Assembly (NCBI GenBank): GCA_907163345.1
Contig: CAJQUN010000042.1
Coordinates: 4,197,043-4,261,042, forward strand
Direction: 5' to 3'
Source of the DNA: Haberlea rhodopensis
Taxonomy: Eukaryota > Streptophyta > Magnoliopsida > Lamiales > Gesneriaceae
DNA: 64,000 bases
A program made the position numbers and the translations under genes. The notes under the pieces were generated by a model that was not told the origin of the DNA, ran no database searches, and worked only from the letters and a program-made list of their open reading frames with translations. This document shows positions 11,000-23,809 of the stretch, in pieces. Every line of letters begins with the position of its first letter. Position 1 is the stretch's first letter.

Positions 11000-13900
11000 C
11001 ATTTCTATGCTGTGACTTGTTTCATATTTAAGTTATACTATGTATTTGGTGTGGATGAATATTTCTGTAGTGGAGAGAAGGCAACGGCTGAAAGTATTGC
11101 TGATGCAATTGCCGAGAATCGAGCTGAATTGGTGCACCTTCCTTCAAGTGTTGACTTCAATTTGCCACTGCCATCGAAAGAATGCCCAAGTTGTAACGGA
11201 TCAGTAAGAAAGAGTCAATTATACTTCAACATATTATTCATTTAGTTTTCTAACATCGCTTTCGTTTTTAACATTACTCCTTTCTGTACATAAATATGAA
11301 AATTTTAAGTTTCATTTACTCGAATAGTGATGCTTTGGGAGAATGATTTTCATTCTTAATGCCTACTAAAGAGATCATCTTAACCTTGTTAGGCTCTTGT
11401 AATCCTTTGCTAACTCTGTTTTGAAAATTTTGGGGATTGCTATCAGGACCAACTACTCTATGCTTGTTTGGTTTTGTGTTAAGATGAAAGAGTTGTGGAG
11501 AAATTGTTTTGGTAAAATGTTTTGGGGGGATGTGATCTATGTTTAATGTGGTCTTGGGGAATATAATTGTACAATGAATATCAAATCGCAAGAAAAAAGT
11601 TAGGTAATGGTGCCACATTATAATAAACATCATTTAAAATTTTAAATGTTATGTTTTGGGTTAGAATGTCAGATCATAATAGAGTTTTTTTAGGAAGTAA
11701 TAAAATTTGAGTCAAAGTTTTATCTTTTGGGGAAATGATTAAACATGAATGATAATATTTTTTTTCATTTTGATGAGGGAAAACACAATTAAAAAGATTT
11801 TTTATTTGATAATTATGTGTGGATCTATTTCCTTGTGGGACTTTGCTACCAAAGGTTTTTAGAAACTATGAATAAGTTGGTTTATGTTATTCCATGAAGC
11901 ACTTTGTTACTTTGTAGGGAGTGATGAAATGTCCAGAATGCAATGGCAAGTCACCAATTAGGATATCTGCTGATGATGTAAGATTTTTGTGCACTATTTT
12001 CTTATTTTTATGGTGCTTTATTCAAGAAAAGCTTTACAAAATAATTGTAACCTATGTGTGAAGTTATGGATTTGAATTTTTTAACCGAAGTGACATAATG
12101 TAAAGATAGATTGCATGCTTATGATTGCCAGATAAATTTATAATAACTTGTTTTTTATTCGGCTCTTTAAATTTGTTCAGATTATGGAACCTCCATGGAA
12201 AGCATATAATATCTTGCGGAAGATGGACTATCCATATGAGGTAAGTGTATTTTCGTTGTTCTCTTTTCTATCAGATAAAAATGCAAGCTTTTTTAGCTTA
12301 TTGTTGGCTTTTATCTTGTTATGAGAACTTCCATTTGAATTTTGGATGATATCAAACTGCAGTCTACTTAAGGCTGTAGTGGTTGATTGTTATTCAATCT
12401 GTCTATGCTATGTATTTCGCTGTTCGATTTGTTAAAATTGCAGATGTCCTTCTTCTTTGTTAATGAACCCACAAGCTACAGTTGCTTTATGAAAGCTTAC
12501 TGCTGGAGAAATACTTAAATGTGGAACTTACTTTGTCGCACTTCTAGGCACACAATTTTGTACAAGAAAAGTTATTGCTGCAGTATGGTTTTTGTTTTCT
12601 GACTGCAGTATGGTTTTTGTTGTCTGACTGATCATATAGAATTTCTCCATGAAGGCACATTGCAGGCTATGTTTTGCCTGGTAGTATCTTATAAGCAACA
12701 ATGGAGCATGATATATCTGAGAGAGTACTGATTTGACGTGAATAAATTTTGCCATTTTTTACTTAAAATCTTCAAAAAACTTACATGTAGACAAGAGGAG
12801 CTGAAGACAGTTAGAGAGAGAAATTAAAACAAAAGAACAAGTAGACCTTAATTTTTAAATTTTCTAGAGGGTCATCCATCTGCATACATCAATGTTCCAT
12901 CTCTTTCACTCGATACATTCCTGGTAACAGCTGCCTTTCTAATACATCGCAATTTTCTAAATTCATTTGTTTCCAAGTATCGTCATAGAAAGTTTGGCTT
13001 ACACTCTGTGGTTAAATTCAATATTATTTTCTGTTGCAGCATATAGTTGACAGTATGAAGGACCCAAGCATTGCTGCATTTTGGTTGATAACCTTGCCTC
13101 AGATTGTTGGAGGTATTGACTATGATGATGATGTTAAGCAGAAAATATGGTGGCAATACAAGGTCCACTTTCTAGTTTTATTCCTTCATTTCTTTTGCTT
13201 AGTTCTTATGTATAAATAATGCATCTCTTGCTCGCATCCCGATCGGGCATGATCAAGCGCATTGTGTCAGAATGAAACATAATGTCTAATAATTAATAAT
13301 TCACAGTTCTGGGCGATCTTTGGCTAAACTGAAAGGAATTAGAAATGCTTGTGTTAAGAAGTTAAAAGAGTTTTAGACAGGGAATGCATGTTAATAATCT
13401 CATGATCTGGAATGAAACCTTCTAATGTTCTGAATGTTGTACATATTTCAAAACATGTCAAAAGTACAATGATCTTCTTGAAATCCCACTGAACAGTATT
13501 TTGGTTATTCTGGGTCTTCTCACCTCATCAGATTCACTCCTACCCCTTTTTTGTTATGCTACATCATAGACTAAGATCACTTGTTTTCAATAACCAGATA
13601 CCAGAGTTATCATGTAAGTGATAAGATAATGCCTTCTCTTTCTGTTTCTCTATTTTTAATTTCAAAGATAAATTTGTCCATCTTTCCAAGCGCAGGAAAA
13701 TCTCTGCCTAGTCCATGTTTGTTATTTACGAAATGCCTTTCGTCTTGGCTGACATTTGTTTTTGGTGGACTATGATGTCGCTTACTTTCCTTCCTTATAC
13801 ACTGTCAGGTTTACCATTGAGCACAAACTGGCTTGTGGTTTGAAGAGCAAATATAATAGTTTTAAATCGATTAACATATGTGCCTATTCCAAACCAATGT

Positions 13901-16900
13901 CTAATTGCAGTTAAAGGCTTCAATATGTGTTCTAACCGAACATGCATATCATGAGTTCATTTTGTTCTATGTAAACTGAGCTAAATATAGTTATAAAACT
14001 AGGAACAAATTTCTTAGAAAGATTAAAATGTTATAGTTTGCAATGTCTAGATTTGGTCAATCAGTAGTTTCCTTTTTAAAAATTTGAGTCAAGATGTTTA
14101 GTTTTTTGCCGCAAATAAATTCGCAGTTTAGCCCTAAGACACGGACAATCTTGAGCTTTCTTGACCTCACTTGAAGCTCATGTTAATTTATCAACATTTG
14201 AGCTTGTATAGAGTAGCTTAATATCATACTTCAGCTGCATTCACTCAAACTATGTCCAGTGGAGTTGTTTTTTCCTTGAAGTCTATTGTCTATTGTCTAT
14301 TGCATTCTATTTTTTCACATTGTATATGTTGAGACCTTATAATGATCATGTCCTTAGGCATCTCATATGTTTAATGGAACTATGTTAGAGTTTTTTAGTG
14401 TGTTTGATACTTTCATATGCTTTGCTTGATCATGTTCCATGTATTTGTCATCACTTAGGAATCTATGCGGTATGATCAACTCCGAGATGCAGTGGCCAAA
14501 CGAAAACCTGGGTGGGAGTATTTGCAAGAGGTAGGATCATTTTCTTGTAATAGACTTTTGTTTAAATTTGCAGTATGTGCAAAACATCAAGCTCCTTTTA
14601 CATAATTACACTCTATTCATGCAATTCACAAAAATGATACTGGATGCCATGGTTTCAGCTGCCTTACGTGGTAAATCAATTACTTCATCTTTGACATGAT
14701 TTTTGAACTGCTAACAGGAGCTACACAATGGTATAGGGTTTTTTGAATTGCCCAGTATAAGTAACATCAGCAAAAGTTGTTCCCAGTAAATCAAATAGGC
14801 GTGGATAAGAGTTTGTAAATTTATGCTGTTTCTATGTATGACTTGTTGGACTTCTCTGACTTTTTAGTGGTTTGGCTTTCTGTGCATAACCTAGTTAATT
14901 ATGTAAAGATGAGATACTATTTAGACACTGATAAGCTGCCTTGTTTCAGTGTCTGAAGTCATTTTATCATTTTCTGTGGATATTTTCTGGTTATTGATTT
15001 TAATTTTCCATTTAACAATTTGGATGCGAACAAGGTAGATGTGGCAAAGAACCATGATAAAGGTTGTTGAATGGGGTGCTGAAAATGTCCAGTTCATATG
15101 TCAACCATATTCTTTGAAAATATTTTTTTGGATAATTATCAGCATGTCTTGGTAGGCAAACACATTTCAGAAACTTGAAATAGAGATGAACCCGAATTTC
15201 AAAATAATTAAATAAAGGGACAGAAAGGATGGACATAAGAAATTGTAGCTTGTGCTGCTACTACAAATTCCACCTCTTTATAACCAACCGCCTGCCACTC
15301 ATCCATTTTTTTAATTTAAAAAGAAAGCTCCTATTTGTTCATAATGATTGATTGAAAATTTAAAACTCCAAATCTGAGTGTTTACTTATTTTTGTAGTGT
15401 CATTCTTTATCTTAGGAACAGAAGGCTTTTTTTTTTTTTTTTCCAATTATTGGAATTAATGATCTTACATTGAATTGTCCTAGTGAATTTACTGAAATCT
15501 ATCCTAATTTTTAGCAAATGAGTGAACGTTGTGTGGATCTAAAGTTGAAGACAGTAAATTATGATATGAACCTCTATCATTTGAGAATGAAATTGTGCTC
15601 CCTGCAGCTCCCAAGCGGCAGTAGAAAGTTAAATTGATGTGTAATTTGCGTATCATTGTTTTTCCAGGCCTTAATCTCCATAGATCCCATTCGTGCCAAG
15701 AATGATCCTGTCATCGTGAAAAATGTTCCGTACTTCAGTGCCAAAAAGGCATTGGAGACGGAAATCATGAAACTTAATCCTCCACCACGACCATACAATT
15801 GGGGGGTATAATGTCTTTATCCTTGATGTTTATTTTTATTTTATTTTTACTGGTTTAGTTCCATGTATTTCCATGTTTGATCAGCCTTGACAATTGGGCT
15901 CAATATCTTCTAAAGCTAGACATGTCTACTTTAGAGAGAGGAAAATGAACTATAAAAAAATCACCATTTAATAATTTTGCAGGAATCGGATCTTCCACTA
16001 AATGAAGCTTCTTGGACAGATGAAGACCTCAAAGATCCGAAAAAGCTCTATGAGAAGACCATTTTACTGAATGCACAAAGGGAAATTTCTGATAAAATAT
16101 TGGATGGGCAATGGGAAGCAAGATGGCGAGAAGAAAAGGTTGGTATTGTCCTAAGAAGCTTCGGTGCCTCTTACTAATGCCATTGCTGACAACTAACTTT
16201 TATGTTCAATCAATTTCATAATGAGAATCCATTTCGAAATTTTACTTATACCTTAAAAGATTGAAAATCAGTTTGCTCCATGTTTGTGTTTCGAGTCTGG
16301 TCGTGTCCAACAAATGTTGCTTCTTACTAGATCATGTAGAATAGAAAGAACTGGTAAATCTTAAGACTAGATGGTTCTTTTATCTACTCAATCTTTTGTT
16401 ATATTTTCTCGGTTTTCTACGAAAGACACGGGATAATGTCTCTCTGACTAGAGAGATTTTGTTGTTTTTTAAACATCAACTCTCCCCCCAAAATATAATC
16501 TTTTTGTCATCGGTCATTATTTTATAAAAGTCATTGCATGGTTTTCCTCTTTCGAAATCTGACCGCTTGACAATGTTTTAGCTATTGTCTTTACACAACT
16601 ATAATTTCCAGTTGAACGAGATGCTGAAAGAGAAAGTGGAGCCGTACTTACAAGACACTGACAAAGCCATCCTTCCTCAGACTATAGTACTGCAAGCACA
16701 GAAGAACCAAGCCCAAAAGGTTTACCTTTCTTCTCTTATTCGTTGTTCTGTGTTATGCTCATCTGGTACTGTAAATGGATTTTAAGTCTTGAAAAGTAAC
16801 ACAATATGCGTTGGTTTAATCTTGAACAAGCTATCATGTGATGAAACTTGAGGGGTTAATTATCTGCAGAGGGATCAGCGCAGACGACGCTGGTGGCTAT

Positions 16901-16905
16901 TTTGA
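9586..16905 (+). CDS. Plant DnaJ-type cysteine-rich zinc-finger protein, 424 aa
   Basis: Twelve exons with correct GT-AG borders and phases: 9586-9810, 9878-9942, 10706-10804, 11071-11203, 11918-11977, 12181-12240, 13040-13162, 14459-14530, 15668-15805, 15983-16138, 16612-16719 and 16870-16905, giving 424 residues with no break. The N-terminus (residues about 1-95) has a hydrophobic stretch around FPIKVVLSPFTLAFDIAGSAP. Four CxxC pairs at about residues 99-102, 109-112, 168-171 and 179-182 form a DnaJ/BSD2-like zinc finger, split by a ~55-residue loop. The J-domain is absent. The middle holds conserved blocks (DIMEPPWKAYNILRKMDYPYEH, WLITLPQIVGG, ESMRYDQLRD) and the C-terminus is basic-aromatic (RRRRWWLF). 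It resembles plant proteins annotated as chaperone DnaJ-related. Such zinc fingers usually bind unfolded clients or redox partners; the exact role here is not known. Introns are clean except for a TA microsatellite in intron 3. Confidence 0.88.
10945..10995. repeat. (TTC)n-(TA)n microsatellite in intron 3 of the DnaJ-type gene
   Basis: A short TTC tract runs directly into about 18 TA dinucleotides. It lies between exons 3 and 4 and does not touch the splice sites. It is likely length-polymorphic. Confidence 0.9.
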
Positions 16906-18552
16906 CCGTGTGTTATGTTACCAGCTGATGATCAGTTTCATAATACAGTACAAGGGAAACAGTCAACTTTAGGTCCCTTCATGGTTTGTGTAAGATAGGC
17001 TATGTTGCCAAATTTTTGTTTTTAAATTATATCTGCAACAACATGCTGGCGTTCAGACAAAGAGATGGAAAAAAGGTAACCATGCATACTCCAATTGTTA
17101 AGTTTGCTTCTCAGTTGTATTGATAATAATTAGGCATATCCAATCAGTAGGTTATCCGGAACTGAGTTAATAAAAAACTATCTGATTGCTTCTTTTTTTT
17201 CCACCGATATTTTCCGAAAATTGAATAAATTGAACGGATTTAAATTTGTTATTTCAGCCAGTCAATCGAGAAAACAAATATTTTTCAAGGATAAAATAAA
17301 TTATTAAATATTAAATGACCCAGTTTTTGAGAAATACAGTGTATCATATAAATAAAAGCAGATATGTCTCTGAAACATTAATCAGGAAAATAATTAGTTT
17401 AATTCATTCTCTGAGTTTCTTCTTTTTTTTTAAAAAAAAAATCGTCATTGTTTTAATAAAAAGCCCTAATCAAATTAGTGAAATACTTTATTTATTCAAT
17501 AAAAACTATAATAAAATTCTACTTTCGCATATTTTATAGTTCATGTATAATTATCTTATCTCATCCAATATCTAAATTTTTTAGTCACTAAAATATTTTT
17601 TAAAATCTTTGCCTATACGTTTGGTTGGCATGATTATTAAATAATCATCAATTTATCCTATTTTCATATAATTTTTATTTATTTATTCTGGATATCCATT
17701 GATCCCGTTGACGGACCGCACTGTTCATCTAATTTGTATGATTATTGATCCATCCTCATATGTGTGACAGTTTGTCATCATTTTTATAGTAATCATGATA
17801 AGATGACACATTGTCAAATTTCATGGATTGTGCGAACTTCTTGTAATCAGAGTTGATTACTCGAAATGGGTTTCTTCTGCTTGTTTTTGAAGAAAACAAA
17901 AAAAAAAAAAAAAGGTGGAAATCCCTCGGGAGGGATTGAAGAGATAGTTTGAGAGCTGACAATCACAATGTGGAGTGTGGTATTGAAAAGTTGAAGCCTA
18001 AGCATTTCATGAAGTTGAGCAATATAATTGAGTACAGAATGAATAAAATTTATGGGTTTTCGAATGATTTTGATACTGATTTTTATCATTTCAATCAATT
18101 TGTTTGATGCTTACTGAGATTATTATTGTCGGTTAAGTGGAATAGAAACCGAGAAAGAAAGATTGGAAATTTTCGCAGATGATGAGACGGCCATGGTTGT
18201 GTTTAGCAGAAGGCCAAATGTTGAAGAAGACAGTAGAATGGCATTATAGATAATGTGTCATTTTATCATGATTATCGTAAAACTGATTACAATTCCATTG
18301 ATGCATAGACAAAAACCTTATTCCATCACATTGAATTGCCCAAAAAATAAAAAGAAAGAAATCAGCCTCCCCTTGGTCTTTTATTCCTAGGAATATCATA
18401 TTTTATTAATTAATAAGTTCACACCCTAATCATAAGAAATTACACAATCAAATAAATATATAAAGCCAAATAAATGATATATATATATATCATGTCATCC
18501 TTTAGTAGTGCATGTATACCATCCATGCATGCATGCTCTTACGTACGTTCAT
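16906..18552. other. Spacer between DnaJ-type gene and RALF gene
   Basis: Holds the 3' flank of the DnaJ-type gene and the 3' flank of the RALF gene, which converge here. The part from 17630 to 18290 contains an inverted repeat described separately. Open frames in it are short, low-complexity and unsupported. Confidence 0.4.
17780..18285. repeat. Inverted repeat of ~30 bp with ~440-bp spacer
   Basis: AATCATGATAAGATGACACA near 17790-17812 pairs in inverted orientation with TGTGTCATTTTATCATGATT near 18254-18273. The arrangement suggests a decayed MITE, but ends and target duplication are unclear. Confidence 0.35.
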
Positions 18553-18903
18553 TCAACGATTGTTTCTTGCGCAGCGGGTGGCTCTAGTGCAGCCACGCCT
18601 GTAAGGGTTCGCTCGCTGGTGGCCTCGGCAGTTGCTGTAATACGATGCGCCGCGTCTGTTGCATGGCACTGTGTTCCTGTTCAAGGCTCCGTAACTGATG
18701 TATCTACTCTGAGCCAGCTGACGTCGAGCTGATTCTGATTCCATCATCATCTCCTCGTCCAGGTCCAAGGCGTCTGCCACCAGCCCGTGTCCGTCGGGTT
18801 CCACATCGAGCCCCATATCGATGGTGTATTCCTTGGAATGTGCAGCCATCACCATGACGGCTATGGCTGACAACAAGAAGACGAGCCCGACCCGGGAAGC
18901 CAT
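18553..18903 (-). CDS. RALF-like: RALF-family peptide hormone precursor, 116 aa
   Basis: RALF peptides are secreted and are sensed by CrRLK1L (FERONIA-type) receptor kinases with LORELEI-like proteins, causing apoplastic alkalinisation and growth control; this is family knowledge. The sequence shows a hydrophobic signal peptide (residues 1 to about 22), an acidic propeptide (about 23-58), a dibasic site ARRQLA (59-64) of the kind cut by site-1 protease, and a mature region starting near residue 65. That region has YISYGAL (68-74), needed for receptor binding, and four cysteines at 81, 92, 105 and 111 in the usual two-disulfide spacing. ANPYRRGC and the basic end RCARNNR also fit. Length and single-exon structure match the family. 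The dibasic site reads RRQL rather than the commoner RRIL/RRVL. Confidence 0.95.
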   Translation of the reverse strand: MASRVGLVFLLSAIAVMVMAAHSKEYTIDMGLDVEPDGHGLVADALDLDEEMMMESESARRQLAQSRYISYGALNRNTVPCNRRGASYYSNCRGHQRANPYRRGCTRATRCARNNR

Positions 18904-19157
18904 TGGAGGATTAATTGATCTTGATTAAAGAACTCAGATAAATTTGGGATTTTAAGTTGATTTGTGAATTGTTGTTTGTTTTCTCCTCAGCCCGCCTGCG
19001 GAAAGGAGGGAGAGAAATTGAAGGATTTTGTGTTGTTTGTTTGTATGGGAGGAGTGGAAGAGAATATTAATGGTGAGTTTGTGGTTATGGCTTTAGGTGA
19101 TTTGTGTATGGGGATGCTAGCAAAAGTTAATGGCCTGTCTCCCCTTCTTTTGTTTTC

Positions 19158-19172
19158 GTTATATATATATGG
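19158..19172 (-). promoter_or_regulatory. Candidate TATA box of the RALF gene
   Basis: On the minus strand the sequence CCATATATATATAA lies about 255 bases upstream of the RALF start codon. It is the best TATA-like element in the upstream region and would imply a ~220-nt leader. No transcript start can be seen directly. Confidence 0.4.
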
Positions 19173-19800
19173 GGTTTAGAGTAAATGAAGGAGATGTTGT
19201 GTGTCTAAATATATTACATATATTAAAGTTATTCGTCGATTAAATAATTTTATTGATAAATGAGTCAACACAACACTTCTTCAATAATAAATTCAGTCAC
19301 ACACGCGCGCGTATATACTAACGATTTTTGGCACGCGATATATGGTATAAAATTACAATATAAATATGTAATTACAAATATTATGTAATATGATAATAAT
19401 ATTATTAAGGGTATTACAGGCATTTTAAGAACATAGTATATTAAGATAACTTAAAATTATTATAAGTTTCAGGGATATTTCACATTTTGTCTGCTGACAT
19501 ACTATTTATGATTAATAAAAGATTTATGGGCATTTTAGTAACACGTTGATGCATACTGAGTTCTAAGGTGCCACGAGCACCAATATAAAGAGGATTTTAT
19601 GTTGATGCCAACCTTCTTCTTTATTCTCTTCCACAATAAGAAATAGTCGAACTCAGGATAATATATCAACAGACTAGTATCAATGATAGCAGTCTACTGC
19701 TCCATCTCCTCCGACACACACAATAGGTGAATATAGCCCATGATGGAATTGCTTACTTGGGACATCAAGCACCACAAAAAGGATCTGTCAAGGGTTAGAT
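19173..19800. other. RALF upstream spacer
   Basis: AT-rich, with a short alternating CACGCGCGCG stretch near 19303. No coding support. Confidence 0.35.
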
Positions 19801-19814
19801 CTTGCAGTACGAGG

Positions 19815-20230
19815 AATACTGCAGGCGGATCAATGCTCTTGCCCTTTTTGTGGAGACAATAAAGAAAACAACGACCATATCTTCTTTAGATGTCAATTTA
19901 GCGATAGAGTGCGGCAAAAGTTCAAAATTGGTTTGTGATTGTTTCAGTAAGTCATGGACTCACTCATGGACATATGGTGCAACACATGGGGTTAAAGCCA
20001 GATCTAGTGCCTACAGAGAGTTGGATTGTATTATGGCAATGTGTAAATTGGAGCATTTGGAATCATAGAAAACAACTTAATCTTCAAATATAGCTAGATG
20101 AACTTGGTGAAGCTTTTGGAAGGCATTAAAATTAGATCTTTGATATGGTTCAAAGCTAATAAAGGAGGAGACTTCCCCTTCTCTTTGCCAGATTGGTTTC
20201 TTGAACCCATAGTTTGCTTTGGACATTTTT
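19815..20230 (+). pseudogene. L1-type LINE ORF2 C-terminal relic (zf-RVT region)
   Basis: Near 19828-19930 a frame reads CPFCGDNKENNDHIFFRCQF followed by VRQKF, the classic zinc-binding zf-RVT domain found after the reverse transcriptase of plant L1-like LINEs. Downstream pieces resembling WSIWNHRK and FKANKGG, followed by a WF-rich end near 20200, are typical of the extreme C-terminus but lie in shifted frames. The reverse transcriptase itself is missing, so this is a 5'-truncated, decayed copy. Confidence 0.7.
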
Positions 20231-20464
20231 ATGTGTAGTAGCTCTTGGTATATTGTTAACTTGTAAACGACTGAGTATCTTTGGTACTCCTTATTTTTAA
20301 TAAAATCCTTTTTTTGTGGATAATAAAACTAAAAATATTATATTTAAACCCAACCCTAGCCCTTAATTTGCTGGATCATTACACTCGCTCCATAAGCTGC
20401 AAATCTGTTATTTGCATGAGTACTTCATTTTGTGGTACTTTAATCATAGTCATTTCTATCCAAA

Positions 20465-20844
20465 GCTAGTGGCAGATTACTTTCTATGATTTTGAAAAAA
20501 ATGGATTTTATCTCTGGTTTGAAAACAGGCATTTACCCCATTATGGTTTTGAAAGTGGTTTGAAAAGAGGTATTTTACCTACCTGTGGTTTTGAATATAT
20601 GCACTTTACCCCCTTGTAGTTTGCAAAAAATGACATATACGGATGTGGTATTTTGCACCTATTCACAAACCACAATGGGGTAAAGTGCCTATATTCAAAA
20701 CCACAAGGGGTAAAGTGTCTATTTTCAAACTACGGGGAGGTAACTGCCTATTTTCAAAACTACAAGTGTGATAAAATGTCTATTTTCAAACCATAGGGGA
20801 TAATTTGTCTATTTTCAAAACCACATAGGTAATCCGCCACTAGC
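20465..20844. repeat. ~380-bp imperfect palindrome, MITE-like
   Basis: The ends are GCTAGTGGCAGATTAC on the left and, in reverse, GCTAGTGGCGGATTAC on the right. The interior consists of repeated short phrases around GTTTTGAAAATAGGCA and ACCCC, on one strand in the left half and on the other strand in the right half. The two halves therefore fold back on each other. Direct repetition inside each arm is about 35-40 bp. A target duplication could not be fixed. Confidence 0.65.
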
Positions 20845-21997
20845 TCTTTTATCCATAATCAAGTAAGTAGTTTTCGCTTTTATCTAATGTCAATTACTAC
20901 TTTTGTAGAGGGCAATACCTCGTATACTACTTCGTTGTGAAACTCAAAGCCTAAAATCGGTCGTCTAAAACAAATCGAACTGAACCAAACCAAACCAAAC
21001 TAAAACATAAAACTTGGTTTTGTTATAAATGGTTTGATTTGTTATTTAGTACGTACAATAAATTTGGTTTGGTTGAAAATTTTATGAATAAGCGAGCCAA
21101 ACTCCATTTTAACACCCCCTAACTGTTGGGTTTCCGTACACCGGCGTCGGATCCAAATGGAGCGGAATAAAACATAAACAGATATAACCCGGGGACGGAT
21201 CGATCGCGCCTGATTCATATATTAGAACATGCAAATATCAAATATAATGCACGAAAAGGAGATTACAGTTCACCGACGTGAATCTGATGGTGGTGACGCT
21301 CGAGTCCAATCAATTTGACCAGATCTCCAAGCCCGCACCAGTGCCAGTGTGATATCGGCTTATGAGAGTGTATTGAATGGTGTAGAATAATCACATTAAC
21401 CCTAAAGATGAACATATATTTATAGGAGTTTGTGTCACTTATTTGGGCTAGGGTTCTTAGAGCCCAACGGACCAACTATGACACATTGATTTGTAGGACA
21501 TCTTATGCTAACAATAACTTAGCGAGGTTTAAATACATATCATACGACAAGAGAATAGAAAAACCCCTCCACCCTTCATATCACTCTCGCCGATCCTCTC
21601 TTGTGAGCCTGCACAACTCCGCCTCTCTCCGAAATAGGACGACGGCTTGCTTACAAGTCGGGTATAATTTATCTTCACCTCCCCTTCCCTTTGTTTTTGA
21701 TCTATTGCTGTCTACATGGCTGAACCACCTCCATATCCGATTGCTGCATGTCGTTTTGTATACTTTTTTTTTTTTTTTTTTACTGAAATCAATGTTGTAG
21801 TCGTCCTAGTATGTGAGTTAAGCTTGACTCAATTAAAAAGAAGAAAAATATTTAATATTTTATTGCCTGAATTATCTTTTTTAATGTTGATGTATGTTTT
21901 ATTATGAGTGTGACAGAAATGCGTATGTTTAGTTAGATGTGTGTTAAAACCAAGAACGAATATATTCGAGTGTTTAGCTTGTATAATAGAGACGATT
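20845..21997. other. Intergenic spacer
   Basis: No supported gene. Contains a 20-base T-run near 21764-21781 and low-complexity phrases (AACCAAACCAAAC near 20984). Open frames around 21432-21800 have no recognisable similarity. Confidence 0.35.
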
Positions 21998-22250
21998 ACG
22001 TTGGTTTGGTCATGTTCGACGTAGGTCCAGCAGTGCACCTGTGCGTTGAGTAGAGTCCACGGAGTTCGGCCAGTTCATGAAAGCGAGAGGAAGACTGAAA
22101 AAGACATGTTATGTTGACCGGTAGAAGCGTTTGGAAAGACTGACGCATGTGTCAGACCGACTTGATTCTCTCTATTGTTCATGTAGTCAACCCCAATTCA
22201 TTAGGATTAAAAGCTTAGTTGTTGTTGTCGTTGTTGTATATATTTTATTA
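21998..22250 (+). mobile_element. RTE-clade LINE, 3' end fragment
   Basis: Begins with a frame reading WFGHVRRRSSSAPVR, typical of the last part of plant RTE ORFs. It runs through a 3' untranslated part containing GACGCATGTGTCAGACCGAC and CCCCAATTCATTAGGATTAA and ends in (TTG)n. The same phrases occur in reverse at 24617-24720, at the 3' end of the larger RTE copy, so the two belong to one family. Only the 3' tail is kept. Confidence 0.75.
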
Positions 22251-23239
22251 TGTAGTTCTAGAATTGGCTCTGTCGTATAATTGAAACTGTACAGCATTTG
22301 TTCTTCACTGGTAGTTTACGTTTCTGACTTTCACTCGTGCTCTTTTATTTTTAATGTTCTCGATTGTGGATCTTAAGTTTTCATGTCATAAATTTCCAAA
22401 AGCTCCATAATCTTGATAGTCGTCCGTAGGGGTGAACCCAACTGGGCCACATGGTGATCGCCTCCCTTAAATAACTTTATATGCCTTTTATTTATATCCA
22501 ATGTCCATACTTGGTGTACTTGGTTGTATTCGGTGCAACCCTCGGGTGATTTTATTAATCATTTAAAATTTTACTTTCGCCACTCGTTATATATACCGGA
22601 TGATATAGCACCTCGAACATGGAGTGATGCTGAACATATTGTCGATAATAAATCTTAGATTTTCTTCATGAATAACCATTGAAAAAAGTATATAATTCTC
22701 TCGTTATTTTGATTATTTATTTAATATTGATAAATGTAGTCTTATGTATTGTTTTTAAAAGATAGTGATTACTTAATCATGTTGAATTGGCTCGATTATC
22801 AATAAACTAGATTGTTATTCATTTGTCATTTCATAAATCAAATTGATTTTACTTAAGTAAAATTAATTTATATTAATATATAAAAATATTTTAAATTTAT
22901 CAATGTTAAATTCTTATTTAAAAAAAACAGTTATAAGATACAAAATCTATAAATTTTATGAAAGTTTACAAATGTGTAATGAAATCTATCAATTTCACAA
23001 AAGTTTGCAGAATTTTATGAAAAAAATTACAAGAATATATGGAATCCTTTTATAACTCCATAAGATTCTATAAAAGTCAATGAAAATCTATAATTCCACA
23101 AAAGTCTGTATTTAAAAAAAATCATTAAAAGTCTGGACCCAATTGCATCTATTGGCATTATTTCATTATTACCTTATTTCAAAAGTAGAAATATTAATAG
23201 AGCGGTACTTTAGTAAAATGCTTTGCAAGAGTGATTGTG
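22251..23239. other. Intergenic spacer, nothing recognised
   Basis: AT-rich. Short phrases such as AAAAGTCTATAA and TTATAAAATTC repeat loosely between 22960 and 23120 in a degenerate array. No gene support. Confidence 0.35.
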
Positions 23240-23552
23240 TAGCGCACACTACTAGTGTTTTTGGATTGCTTCTCAAAATATTTATTTGTTTTTTTAAATA
23301 AAAAATGGATTTTCGGTGTCTTATTTTTTTATTTCTGCTATTCTCTAAAAAAATCAGATAAAATAGAAACACATAAGTGAGTCATGATATATTTTTAACT
23401 GCTTTAACTTATTTAACGATAATTTTATAATAAATTTGAAGTTAAATAAATTTTTTTTGATTTTAATAGCAAATTTTCTTCCCAATCGACTTTTTACCGC
23501 TTAAAAATAACAACAAAAATTTTATTGATTTAATAAGCAATCCAAATAAATG
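23240..23552. repeat. Dispersed AT-rich MITE-like repeat, copy 2
   Basis: The left end TTTTTGGATTGCTTCTC pairs with the right end, which in reverse reads TTATTTGGATTGCTTATT, giving terminal inverted repeats. The interior matches 9150-9420 in motif order. It lies about 250 bp upstream of the MED22 start codon. Confidence 0.55.
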
Positions 23553-23809
23553 AATTCAGCGTAAGAACCAAATCAAAAACATAATAAGTTGGGGAAATTG
23601 GGTTGGATATTTACCTATTTGATTTGTTTTCCCTCTCTCGGTTGTGGTGGTGAGTTTCGGTGATAATTCCGGAGATTTTTCTGTATGTGAATGGATTACA
23701 GATTGATTATGAACTGGGCTTAGCTTATCTTTGTTCTCTGGCCTTTCTAATCCATCTTGTTTCCTCAGTTCAAGGTAAAAGACAATTTGATTTCAGTATT
23801 ATATATATA

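Noticed and set aside
18508..18732. Plus-strand open frame antisense to RALF
   Set aside because: Shadow of the RALF coding sequence on the other strand; no independent support.
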